Shown here: in pieces, positions 42,551 through 53,360 of the stretch | Layout: each line of letters opens with the position of its first letter | Numbering within the stretch: the stretch's first letter is position 1 | DNA from: Gonocerus acuteangulatus | Taxonomy: Eukaryota; Arthropoda; Insecta; Hemiptera; Coreidae | DNA: 64,000 nucleotides | Assembly (NCBI GenBank): GCA_946811695.1 | Contig: OX328123.1 | Location: 35,631,660-35,695,659 of the forward strand | Reading direction: 5' to 3' | Notes under the pieces: generated by a model | The model's input: only the letters and a program-made list of their open reading frames with translations | Database searches by the model: none | What the model was told of the DNA's origin: nothing | Position numbers and translations under genes: made by a program

Positions 42551-43010
42551 AAGAAGAATAACTTTATTTAAAAAAAAATTAAAGTGAGGCTGCCCAAATT
42601 AATAGGGTTGCAAAACCATACAGCTCTTATAATAATAAAATAATGTTTCAAAATGTGGTGAAAATTAATTCATTTATATACATTCATTTGTATGATTATA
42701 AACATTTATGTAATTTATTATTTATTTATTTATTTATTGTGAGTATCGCAACGGAGGCGACGAGCTCATTAAAACGACAGAATCAAAGGCAGTTAGTTGT
42801 GGTCAAATCTACGAATGGTCAGTTGTCCTAAAAAAAAAAAAATATATAAAAATAAAAAAAAAAAAAAAAAAAAAACAAAAAAAAAAAAAATAAAAAAAAA
42901 AAAAAACGATCGTTGTCCTAAAAACATGTAAACTAACAAAAATTATTAATCAATCTCATTATATAGAATAAAAACAAAAAGGAAATAAAAATATTTGCCT
43001 AAAACGTACG
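42551..43010. other. A-rich low-complexity DNA
   Basis: Long A-runs at 42829-42906. No gene recognised. Confidence 0.5.
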
Positions 43011-44512
43011 TTATATTTTTGAATAGATGTTTTCATGCTTTAAATGTGTTAGTACTGTTTGTGTGTATGGGCTACCTTCCGTCAGTAAGTCATGTAAGTC
43101 GTAAGGAATGGTTAGTTTGCTACATTGTCTAGTCAGTTAGGATATGTTTGACGGTTAGAGGTGTGTTGCATATTCGACAAGTGGGTATTTCTTTTCTGTC
43201 TAGTAAGTACGAATGGGTAAGTAGGGTGTGCCCTATCCGAAGCCTGGATAAAATAACTTCGTCTCGTCGAGAGATTATTTCTTTTACCCAGGTTTTGGTC
43301 GTATTCTTAATTTCCCTTAGTTTGGAAGTACTTCTCGACCAATTTTGTTCCCATTCGCACAATGTGTTAGTACGTAAAGTTTTGTTCAAGTCGAAAGTTG
43401 TCAAGGTGTTTACATCGGGTATGGATCGGCTTGTAGCCAGTTTCGCCTGTAAGTCAACAGCTGTACTCATAGGGATGTCTTCGTGTCCAGGTAGCCAAAG
43501 GAGCGTTATATGTTTGTCTTTACCTTGTAGAGTGTTTATTTGTGTAAATATGTTTATGATAATTGGATGAGTGCTGTAAATGTTCCCTAAGGACATTAAG
43601 GAATCGGTGCAAACAGTGATCGTGCCAGTTTCTGTTTCTTGAACGTTAGTCAGTGCTAAAAGTATCCCGTAGAGTTCAGCAGTATATATAGTCGTCTGTT
43701 CAGGTAATTTGATTTGGTAAGTATTGTCTTGTACAATGGCAGCTGCCCCTGTTCCAGAGTCTGTCTTGGATCCGTCAGTATAAGTGTATAAAGTTTTTGG
43801 ATTTCGCCTTATTATTGAGTTGATTGAATTTTTGTAAAATAACCTTGAAGTCGGATCTGTCTTGTTATATTTTGTTAGTGTCAAGTCAATCCTTAAGTTC
43901 CTCAATCTCCAAGGTGGTGTGTCGGTGAATTTGTTTTTGAGAATAGGAGTTTCCGTTAAAATAGAATTACTTCTATCTTCTAATGCCCTTACTATAAAAG
44001 GTTTTCGTTTAAAATTAAGTTGCTTATATTTATTAAAATTCATATTTTCTAGAAAACCTCTAACACAGGACGTTCCAAGCCCTTTTGATTTTATATAAAA
44101 TGCTGAGCACAACATTTCACGCCTGTACTGTAGCGGGGGTTCTCCTGCCAAGGCGCAAAGGTTATCTGCAAGACTGGTTCTGAAAGCTCCTGTGACAAGC
44201 CTGAGTCCTGTGTTGTGTATTGTGTCGAGAAGTCTTAAAGTGGTTGGACTGGCAGATGAATATGCTATACATCCATAATCCAGAAGAGACCTGGTGTAAG
44301 ATCGATAGAATGTAAGCATGGTACATTTGTCAGCACCCCATTTGGTGTTACTAAGGATTCTTAACAAATTCAACGACCTTTTGCATTTGGTAAGAAGTCC
44401 TTTCAGGTGGGGTAACCATGTGTTTTTTGTCAAGTGTCATACCTAAAAATGTCAGTAAGTCAGTTTTCTCAATTATTGTCTGATGTAATGTTATGTGGGC
44501 TATTTGGTCTGC

Positions 44513-47054
44513 GGGTCATTCCATGTCAAATCAACAAGGGTCACAACCCGACCTTCCTGGATTTTAATAAAATTTGGTAGGTTACTATAACAAAAAATAA
44601 CCAAAAACAATTTTTTTAAATTTTTTATCTGTTTCCGTTTTTTTAGTATTAATTTTCAAAGTATTGAAAAACCGTCTTTTTTTGGTCAACTGGATGATGT
44701 TCATTGCTTGGTAGATTGAGTTCTATTTCAGCTAGAACAGTCAGCATAGTCTCATTGTTTAGCTGATTAAATGGACTTTAATTTGATATACAACAAGACC
44801 AACTTATTACAAATTTTACTTTTCAAAAAAAATTTCGAAAACTTGTACGTAACGGTTTTCACTGACTGGCAGATGAATATGCTATACATCCATAATCCAG
44901 AAGAGACCTGGTGTAAGATCGATAGAATGTAAGCATAGTATCGATGCTTATTTTGCTTTTGATGTCGGTTTTTCTGTCTTGTTTGTTGTGTGTAACTGTG
45001 TAATTTGTTGAGTACACATGCCAGCTACCACTGGTTGTCATATTCACAGGTAATAAAACCACCACATATTTTTTCATTGAAGGCTACTGGATCAGAGTCT
45101 AAATCAGTTAAAATTATGTTGTAAAATGTTCCCATAATGAAACTAACAGCATATGTAGTCAATGAAATGAAGATTGAAATATATTCAGAATTTTAAAAGT
45201 ACAGTTTTTCAAAAATCGTTTTGTACAAATTTTCAAAACATTTTTTGTAAAATGAAATTTGTTAAAATTGAGACATGTTGGATATTAAATTTTATTTCAT
45301 CCATCTCCTCATTTTGGTTGAGTACACATGTCAGCCACCACTGGTCGTCATATTTACAGGCAATAAAACTACCACATATTTTTCCATTAAAGGCTACTGT
45401 ATCTGTGTCTAAATCAGTTACCTACCAGTTCAACTTCACTTTTATTGAAGTTCGAGTAATGTTGAGTCTTAATTTTTTTCTTAGTTAAAGGAATGAAAGG
45501 GTGCAATTTCTGGGTTCCAGTAATTTTTTTTTTCCCAAATCTCCCCTTTAATTTTAGTTCTGTCTGAAAAAAATTCAAATTTTGATCAGGGATGCTTATT
45601 GCTGAATTTACGATACAAATATCCTTCAATCACCATATTTTTACCAACTACACAGTGACAATTATAAAGTCAAAATTATGTTATAAAATGATCCCGTTCC
45701 CATCCCATAATGAAACTAACAGCGTATGTAGTCAATGAACTGAAGATTCAAATATATTTTTTTTCAGAATTTTAAAAGTACAGTTTTTCGAAAACCGTTA
45801 CGTACAAGTTTTTAAATTTTTTTTTTGAAAAGTAAAATTAGTAATAAGTTGGTCTTGTTGTATATCAAATTAAAGTCTATTTAATAAGCTAAACAATGAG
45901 ACTATGCTGACTGTTCTAGCTAAAATAGTACTCAATCTACTAAGCAATTAACATTATCCAGTTGACCAAAAAAAGACGGGTTTTCAATACTTTGAAAATT
46001 AATACTAAAAAGTCCGTCACGCAGGAGCTGCATAACTAAGCACTTTCCTCAGAATTTGGGTAGTGTAGACTGCTTTCCAGAACAATTTGCTTAAAATATC
46101 CTACATAAATAAAATAAAAACATGAATAGTTCTCTTTTAATTTTGTAATGAGTAACTGATAAATTATTAATTTGCTTCCAGTGTTATGTTTACACATGGT
46201 ACCTACTACACTACGTAATAAATACAAAATCCTCATATTATCGTATTTTGATCTAACGCAGGAACCGGATACAGTCCCTCTAGCGCTCCTTGCGGCGCCT
46301 TTGTGAACCTATGTCTGGCTGGCTTTTCTATAGAAGTATATTACAAAGTAAACCCCCCTTTCCGATTGACCGATTCAGCTCATTTTTACAACACTTCTTT
46401 CTCATGAGTTACCCACGACGTATACCGCGTTTCGTTACAATACAGCAGAAATTACGACCGGTATGAGTATATTAGTAATTTGGGTCCGGAGTAAACCCCC
46501 CTCCTAATGAACCGATTTATTTTATTTTTACAACACATATTTACCTGTAGATCACCACTACGAATACCGAGTTTCGTCGAAATATACCAAAAATCACGGT
46601 TGGTAGTGGCGAATTGGTATTGTGGGTATGGAGTAAACCCCCCCCCCCTCCTAATGCACCGATTTAGTTTATTATTACAACACATATTTACCTGTAGATT
46701 ACCACTATGAATACCGAGTTTCGTCGAAATACACCTAAAATCACGGCTGGTAGTGGCGAATTGGTATTGTGGGTCCGGAGTAAACCCCCCCCCCCCCTCC
46801 GTATGAACCGATTTAGTTTATTTTTATATCTCACTTTTCTCTCTATATTACCAGTACGAATACCAAGTTTCGTTGAAATATAACAAATATTACGGCTGAA
46901 ATGGTCAAATTAGTGTTTTGGGTTCGGGGTAAACCCCCCCTTCCGGTGGACCGGTTTTGGTGGTTAATGAACTCGTTTAATCGTTTGCTAATTGAATGCT
47001 ATATACAAAGTTTCGTGACAAAAAACAAAAACTCTGGCCGCTATCGTGTTAACA

Positions 47055-47153
<99 letters not shown>

Positions 47154-47418
47154 TTTAACGGGGGTCATTTTCGGTGTCTACTAGGTAGGATCGATAAAGA
47201 TTTGAAGAAATTTTTCAAAAATTCCGTCAAGAGTCCAACCTCAATAGCTACTTTCCTTCGGAGGAAAGTGCTAAAAAACGGAAACAGATAAAATTTTTTT
47301 AAAAATTGTACCATTCAAGGAGTTGTCAGAGCTATTAGGATTCAAAATTTCAAAAAAATCTAAGAGGGTCGGGTTATAAACAGTACTTTCATTGGTTGAA
47401 TTGACATGGAATGGCTCC
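44513..47418. mobile_element. Long-TIR DNA transposon inserted in the I-group element
   Basis: The left end GGGTCATTCCATGTCAAATC and the mirrored right end bound the unit. Inverted similarity extends about 350 bp (TAGAACAGTCAGCATAGTCT, CAACAAGACCAACTTATTAC, CGTACGTAACGGTTTT types). The right arm is broken by copy A2. Internally there is a partial direct duplication (45005-45240 and 45318-45421 plus 45671-45815) and a 73-bp copy of the host I-element thumb region (44864-44936). No transposase recognised. Confidence 0.75.
46012..47276 (-). mobile_element. Helentron-like element, family A, copy A2 (complete)
   Basis: 5' end TTTTAGCACTTTCCTC at 47276, with the ACTTTCC hairpin and (TA)n 47058-47152. 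Three to four ~140-bp tandem units follow, each with AGTTTCGTCGAAATA and a C-run. The subterminal inverted repeat is at 46037-46050 (TAAGCACTTTCCTC), then a GCAG-CTC-CTGC hairpin and the end at GTCC (46012). It interrupts a 7-A run whose unbroken copy is at 44638-44644. Confidence 0.75.
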
Positions 47419-48490
47419 TGCTCTTTTTCTAGAGAATATTATATATTTAGTCTTGTCTCTAGAAAATTGAAAACCAGTTACGGAGCACCACTTGTCTAAC
47501 TCCTGCAGTGTATTCTGTACCTGTTGTTTACCTTTATTGATGTCCGTGTATGTGGTGTCGATAAGGAGGTCATCGGCATACAGGCAATATGACACTCCTT
47601 GAGTAATACATCTAGTAACGGAATTTATTGTGATATTAAAGGGAGTCGCACTCAGCACACCTCCTTGAGGCACTCCATTCTCCTGTAAAAACTCTTCTGA
47701 AAGAGCCGTACCTATTCTCACTCTGAATGATCTTCGGGAAAGATAGCTGTTCAAGTAAAGCATGACTTGGCCTTGTACACCTCATTCTAGTAGCTGAGCC
47801 AGTATTAGTCGTCTCCAGACTCTGCCGTAGGCTTTCTCTAAATCTAATGATTTTATTTATTTAGGAAGGCATCTAAAATGTCATTTTCCAGCCTAGCAAT
47901 GTGGTGCATTGTAGAGTGCATGGGCCTGAAACCACATTGGAATACGGAGAGAAGGTTATTGTTTTCTAAGAACCAAATGATTCTATTGTTTATCATTTTC
48001 TCCAGTATTTTTCCACAAGAATTAGTCATGCTAATGGGCCTGAAACTTGAAGCTAAATTTCTATCTTTCCCTTTCTTTAGTATAGGAGTAACTATAGATT
48101 CATTCCAGAAGTGAGGATAGGCACCGCTCTGAATTATGTCGTTAAATACGTTTAGGAGAGTGACGAGTCCTATGTTGGGTAGATTTTTATACATATAATA
48201 TACAGACGTCGACAGTGCATGGTTTAGTTCGTCGAAGGTAAACGGATCATTCAAAGGGTGGTCATGTTGGTTCGTAATTGGGAGGATTGTATTTTCTATG
48301 TTATTTCTGTGTTGTAAAAATATGTCCACGTAGTTCTCGTTACTAGATATCGTGGCAAAATATTTACCAATTATATTACTAATTTCTGTTTGGTCAGTTA
48401 AGGTGGTATTCAAGTTCTTGATTCCGGTTATGGGGGGTCTGTAATTCCTATGTTGTATCTATCTTATCTTCGTCCATATTTTTTGTTTTG

Positions 48491-49123
48491 GTGTGTTTCT
48501 GTTCATGTTTGATTTAATTGTAATTTATTATGTACATCTATCTATATTCGAATAAAAAAATAAGTTAAATATAACAACATTTAATATAATATTTTAATAA
48601 TATTTGCATATCTATGTGAGAGAATTAATTTCAAGTTCATAAATTTAAGTCCTTTACAAAATGACATTGTTCACAAAGGAGTTCTTAATGTTTAAAAAAA
48701 TCTTTATGTTTAAAACAAAAAGTTCTATCTTTTTGGAAAGTCTTGGAAGTTTAAACTTTACTTAAAGCTACATATCCTGCATATGTAGACTCTTCTGTAA
48801 CATCTTTTTTCTTTCTCGATTTCCAGTATAATACATTACCAAATAACCTAGAGAGAGAGAAAAACTTTATTTCAGAAAAGTTTGGTTGCCCAACTAAATT
48901 GGGTTGCTCCACACACAACATAGTAATCAACCCTTCAAATCTGGGTATTCCAATGAAAAACAAAAAAAATATAAGAACGAATGAGTAAAACAACAATAAA
49001 AATTATATAAATGATATAAAATGATGAAATTAGTGGTAAAAATGGGAGGGGGGCAATAAAATAGTAATAATAAATATACAAAAGTGTTAAATAGTAATTA
49101 AAACGGTAGGAGAAAATATGCGG
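48491..49123 (-). other. 3' UTR of the intact R2-group element and flanking DNA
   Basis: Downstream of the ORF stop on the minus strand. Near 48845-48910 a hairpin-forming CCCAATTTAGTTGGG is followed by AATAAAG and a CT-rich stretch (TTTTCTCTCTCTAGG), a plausible 3' end of the element near 48850. No 28S rDNA target sequence is recognised. Confidence 0.45.
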
Positions 49124-51997
49124 TCAGCCATATATGTGGTTCTGAATAATGGCGAGTGAGTCAATAAGAATTGATTCTGCTATTCTTCCTAGAATGTCCT
49201 CGCTGATTCCTATTTCCTGGAAGAAAGCAGCTGTTTCCTTGGGAATGGTGCCTCGGGAGCCGAACCATAGTCCCTTCACGGAGAATTCTCTTGATCCATA
49301 GTTCTCCCGGAACTTTTCCTTATAGTAAGAGATGCACTTCTCGTATATGGCTTGCTTCTCTTTGTTTATGTTTTGGCTTTGATTGTTATCATTGCCTTCA
49401 TAACGAATCGTTGGGTCTATGATAAGAGCCGTTTTGGATTTCCGTTTGAAGGCAACGATGTCGGCATATCTTGAGGAGCCTTCATCGTCAATGCTGTAAA
49501 CTTCCTCGAAGCAGTCGTGACCATTGTCTTTCATAAGCTCCATGAGAGTGTGCTTCACGTTGTTATGGCGACGTGTAACCAGAAGCATGTTGTGGTCGCA
49601 ACTTCCCAGCACATGTGCTGGCGTTTCTTTCTCTTTGCCACATCTGCGACAAAGGAGACCAACATCCCTTGGTTCACTGCTAATGCCAGGAACAGCTCGA
49701 AGAGGTGCATAATTAATATTAATTTTTAATGCACTTATCCATTCGGAGCCCGATAAAACTTCTCTGTTGTAAATGAACTTATTTGCTTTTGGACAGTCTT
49801 TGAAGTGTCGGACTCCAATGCCCTGCCACTTCGAGTTAGCCCATTCATTGAAAGAGTTGTCTCTCAAGGTCTGCCTCAGCTTCTTTATGTTATGCATGTC
49901 GCCGATAACGTCCATTGGAATTTCGAGTCTTTGGGCACATTCGAACGGCTCCTTAGTATAATCAAAAAAAGAATGAAATAATTCGTCCGAAACACCGTCG
50001 AGCTTTTGAGCAATGGACCAATGCTGCAACGGAGCTTCCCAATGGCATCGAAGCAAGCCAAGTCCCCTGTATCGACGAGGTGCATACAGCATTCCATTGC
50101 AAGCATTGGCAGGCAGTCCTATTATTGCCTTTACGCTCCTTCGAATTATGACATCCACACCTTCCAGCAAGGACTGAGGAATTTTAATGAGAGGCACTGT
50201 TTGGAATGGATAGGCGAGGCAAGGGAAAATATACTGATTTATGATGTTCAGTTTTTGATCGGGCTTTAGCAGATTAGAGGATGTCAGTAGCTCTAAATTG
50301 CTTGTCAATGTGCGTACCGAATCTTCTTTAAAAGCAATTTCTGAATCGAATGAACATCCTAAATATTTTATTTGTTCACTGCCACTGATCGAAGTTATAT
50401 TTTCCCCGTTTTCAAGAGGGAGCTCGTCCTTACAGAGAACTCCCTTCACAACAATTATCGCAGTGCTTTTGCTCGGATTTATGCTCAATCCAATTTCCTT
50501 AAAGGTGCGAACTATTACGTCAACTACCCTTTCTGCTGATTTTTTATTACACGCCGTTACTGCTTGATCATCAGCAAATCCTGTCAGGATGACTCTGTCA
50601 ATATTCTCCTTTACTTCATAACCGTAGCAGTTAGCGAATTGCGGGTCACAAATTTCTCTGTATAGATGATCTATGGCTGTAATAAAGAGTGTTGGCGACA
50701 GCGGGCCTCCTTGGGGAACTCCTCGTTTCACATTGATGAAACCTGTTTTATTTATTCCCACTTGAATTTGGATCGAATTATTTGATAGCAAAGAAGTGAT
50801 TATATTTTTAAGGTCAGGCGATACTCCTCTGCCTTCCAAACTTTTCACTATGTGGGCATGACCTATGTTGTCAAATGCACCAGTGACGTCTAAAAATGCA
50901 ACAGCACAGTCATCCTTTCTTCTTTTGCTTGTTTTCAAAACACCGTCGATGATGCGCGCATTGACGTGAGCACCTGGCAACCCTCTTATGAATCCCCTTT
51001 GACAATTGTGGAATGTAATTTGTTGCCTGAGTTCATGGTCCAGTACTTTCTCTATAATTCGACGGACTACGGAATATACTGTAATGGGTCTCCATGAGGA
51101 TATGTCCCTAGCTAATCCTTTGCCTTTGTAGATAAGTACAGTACGTCCTTGCCGTAAAGATTCGGGAACATAAGACGTTTTTAGTAAAATCTCTGTAATG
51201 TACTTTAAGACATGCGATACATCGACCGTCTTCAATGTCCTTACTAAAACGCCGTCAGGACCTGGAGATGTATCTAAAGACATGGACTTAATAGCTCTAT
51301 GGACTGTGTTTAAATCAATTTTGGTTAAGTTAGGGTTAGATAATATGTTCTCATATGTTGATCTAACCTGCGGGTTGCTTTTACCTAAAACATTTTTATA
51401 ATGTTCTTCCAGCTCTTTTATTTGTATAGGACATTGCTGGGGAGCATCGGCATTCATTATATGCTGCATGACCTTCTTTCGCCTGTTATAATAATTATAT
51501 TGGGCGACCTCATAGTCATACTGCTCCCTGCGCTTAGCTCGAGCTGCTTTGTTGGCCCTTTGTGGGTTCGAAACCTCGCCGGTGCCCTTATCTTTTGCTT
51601 GATTTCCTTTCTTTTTCCGCATTTTATAATACCGGATGGCTGGATGTTTTGGCCCAGGTAGAAGACTATTCGCTTCACGTAAAAATCCTAGAAAACATTT
51701 AATATTATCGTCAAATTCCGTTGGGTTAAAATCGTCGATGTTTTTGAGTACACACTTCATTACTTCTGCCCATTTATCTACCTCCGCTTTAGTAAATTCT
51801 TTAGAAGCATTATTAATATTATTTTGCGATCCTATTGCCACATTCTCGGTTTTTAAAATCAATTTGAGTTTTTCCTGGTTGGCTTCTTTCCAGTGTTTTT
51901 TTGCCGAATGTGTCTTTAATCCTCGGCTATTCTTAAAGCTTAGCCCACATATTTGGCAAACTACGGTCCCACTAGTTGAGGATACACTTGCCTCCAT
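49124..51997 (-). CDS. R2-group non-LTR retrotransposon protein, intact 957-residue ORF
   Basis: One uninterrupted ORF. Residues 14-35 form a C2H2 zinc finger (CQICG...LKTHSAKKH). The RT domain covers about 240-620: SWRPITVYSVVRRIIEK (300), FLDVTGAFDNI (about 368, motif A), GVPQGGPLSPTLF (about 426) and TGFADDQAV (about 473, motif C as FADD). The thumb region has YAPRRYRGLGLLRCHWEA. The C-terminal restriction-like endonuclease has the knuckle CRRCGKEKETPAHVLGSC (about 782-800), ADIVAFKRK and IIDPTIRYE. The signature GLWFGSRGTIPKE closes it. Such proteins nick a target and prime reverse transcription from it. The architecture (N-terminal finger, RT, C-terminal RLE) is of the R2/NeSL-like group. 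Which clade and which target are not settled. No stop or frameshift is seen, so it may be recent. Confidence 0.93.
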   Translation of the reverse strand: MEASVSSTSGTVVCQICGLSFKNSRGLKTHSAKKHWKEANQEKLKLILKTENVAIGSQNNINNASKEFTKAEVDKWAEVMKCVLKNIDDFNPTEFDDNIKCFLGFLREANSLLPGPKHPAIRYYKMRKKKGNQAKDKGTGEVSNPQRANKAARAKRREQYDYEVAQYNYYNRRKKVMQHIMNADAPQQCPIQIKELEEHYKNVLGKSNPQVRSTYENILSNPNLTKIDLNTVHRAIKSMSLDTSPGPDGVLVRTLKTVDVSHVLKYITEILLKTSYVPESLRQGRTVLIYKGKGLARDISSWRPITVYSVVRRIIEKVLDHELRQQITFHNCQRGFIRGLPGAHVNARIIDGVLKTSKRRKDDCAVAFLDVTGAFDNIGHAHIVKSLEGRGVSPDLKNIITSLLSNNSIQIQVGINKTGFINVKRGVPQGGPLSPTLFITAIDHLYREICDPQFANCYGYEVKENIDRVILTGFADDQAVTACNKKSAERVVDVIVRTFKEIGLSINPSKSTAIIVVKGVLCKDELPLENGENITSISGSEQIKYLGCSFDSEIAFKEDSVRTLTSNLELLTSSNLLKPDQKLNIINQYIFPCLAYPFQTVPLIKIPQSLLEGVDVIIRRSVKAIIGLPANACNGMLYAPRRYRGLGLLRCHWEAPLQHWSIAQKLDGVSDELFHSFFDYTKEPFECAQRLEIPMDVIGDMHNIKKLRQTLRDNSFNEWANSKWQGIGVRHFKDCPKANKFIYNREVLSGSEWISALKININYAPLRAVPGISSEPRDVGLLCRRCGKEKETPAHVLGSCDHNMLLVTRRHNNVKHTLMELMKDNGHDCFEEVYSIDDEGSSRYADIVAFKRKSKTALIIDPTIRYEGNDNNQSQNINKEKQAIYEKCISYYKEKFRENYGSREFSVKGLWFGSRGTIPKETAAFFQEIGISEDILGRIAESILIDSLAIIQNHIYG

Positions 51998-52397
51998 ACT
52001 TTTTAAAGCCTAAACTTGTTGCACCTCAATGATTCAAGTATACTTAAAACATGGCGAGAGAGCATTGAATAAAGGAACGATAATTTTAATCCAATGGCGT
52101 TCATGCATGATTAAATAAAAATACATTTCCAACCTTATTGGCTTAAAGAATCTCTTCTTCTCATGCTGGTATGCTACAGTAAGAGTATTTCTTGCAATTT
52201 ACCAATTTTCAAGAGTTCTGGATGCTGATTCTGGTTGGAATTGCAGAGCTGAATTTTTTTTTTCCAGTGGCGGATTTTCCTTCTAAATGATCATTTAAGA
52301 ATATAGTCTCTACATCCATCTGCTCAACATTTAGACCCATTTGATATCAACTTTCTTATTTCAACAAAATCTCAAGCATTATTTTGTTTCAAACTAT
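51998..52397. other. 5' flank of the R2-group ORF and AT-rich DNA
   Basis: The first 130 bp may be the element's 5' UTR. No rRNA-like sequence or other repeat recognised. Confidence 0.35.
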
Positions 52398-53360
52398 CTA
52401 TTTCTCTATCCCAAAAATCACAATCGCTTGAACTTTATCAGATTCACCCTCAGCCAATCCAATACTGCTTATGTTTTCTTGGATAACATCAACATGCCTA
52501 GCGACAATGATTTTATTATTCAAAAGTACTTTATATCCCACTTCACTATAACCGATTAAAATGCACATATTCACCTTTTTATCCCGTTTAGAAGTTATTA
52601 TTTGATCTGGTTTCCTAACAAAATCTTTACTACCATATAAATTAAAGTTAGAAACATCTGGTTTCTTTCCAAAAAATATTTCATAGGGTATTTTATTCTC
52701 AATGGTGTTAGCTAAAGAGAGATTTTTCAAATAAGTTGCTGCACAGACCATTTCTAGCCAACATTTTTTTCTACAATAGCTTCTGCCAGTAAGCAATGAG
52801 ATATATTCATAATTGTTCTAGTAAATCACACCGTTTAATTCATGAACATATGAGGGGCAGGGATTAATTTTTATACCTTTTTTTTTTTTTTTTGGTAGTC
52901 ATAATTCTTACTATTTAAATATTCCTTACCAATGTCACATCTCATAATACCAATTCTCTTATTTCCTAAGTTTTCAACCTCAATTACTTATTGAACAAAG
53001 GAATGAAAAACTTCTGTTTTAAGTTTAATAGTTTAAATCCTAGCAATCTTACTATTTATTTATTTATACACCAGTGAGACCGCGACAAAGGGAATTCATC
53101 ACTAAACACTTAAATAACAATAAACAATACTGAACAATTGTGAAGAAATTAACATGAGGGCAATCTTACTATAATCATCTATAAATGAAACAAAATATTT
53201 TTCACCTTTGAGGCTCATAGTTAAAAAAGGTCCACATCAGCGTAAACAATTCCAAAATACTTTTAGCCTTGTTCCTTTTGTTTTCCAAAGGGACACGGTC
53301 CATTTTACAATACAAGTTTTATAAATTTATAACATGTCCAGATAAACTGATTCTTTACTG
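52398..53360 (-). pseudogene. Copia-type LTR retrotransposon integrase remnant
   Basis: Reading from 53360 down, with several frameshifts: GPFLTMSLKGEKYFVSFIDD (integrase core, first Asp), RCDIGKEYLN (second Asp; the GKEY box), a poly-A-expanded spacer, then ENKIPYEIFFGKKPDVSNF, LYGSKDFVRKP and CILIGYSEVGYKV. The order is that of Copia integrases. Protease, RT and LTRs are absent. A 104-bp insertion interrupts it. Confidence 0.78.
53043..53172. repeat. 104-bp insertion with 13-bp target duplicate in the Copia remnant
   Basis: GCAATCTTACTAT at 53043-53055 and 53160-53172 flanks 53056-53159, which contains CACCAGTGAGACCGCGACAA and a TTTA-rich start. The length of the duplicate suggests a retroposon fragment, family unknown. 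Confidence 0.65.

Larger units (their letters stand above)
43019..48490 (-). pseudogene. I-group non-LTR retrotransposon ORF2 (RT + RNase H), split
   Basis: From 48490 down: FRPISMTNSCGKILEKMINN and FQCGFRPMHSTMHHIARLEN. After an in-frame stop come NGVPQGGVLSATPFNITINS and YCLYADDLLIDTTY (motif C YADD). The frame is then cut at 47418 and resumes at 44512 with the thumb (TFYRSYTRSLLDYGCIAYSS, TGLRLVTGAFRTS) and an RNase H domain. RNase H residues visible are LYTYTDGSKTD, TAELYGILLAL, TVCTDSL and LWLPGHEDIP. The C-terminal CRICNTPLTVKHILTD runs, after a frameshift, into LHDLLTEGSPYTQTVL, ending near 43019. The RNase H domain points to the I/Loa/Ingi-type group. The apurinic endonuclease and ORF1 are missing. 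Confidence 0.87.

Noticed and set aside
42829..42906. Satellite or origin-like A-rich tract
   Set aside because: Simple A-run low complexity without periodic units; nothing else supports a function.
43148..44098. Plus-strand open frames opposite the I-group RT/RNase H
   Set aside because: Shadow frames; the minus strand carries all RT and RNase H motifs.
49517..52013. Open frames antisense to the R2-group ORF
   Set aside because: Shadows of a strongly conserved coding strand, without motifs or start context.
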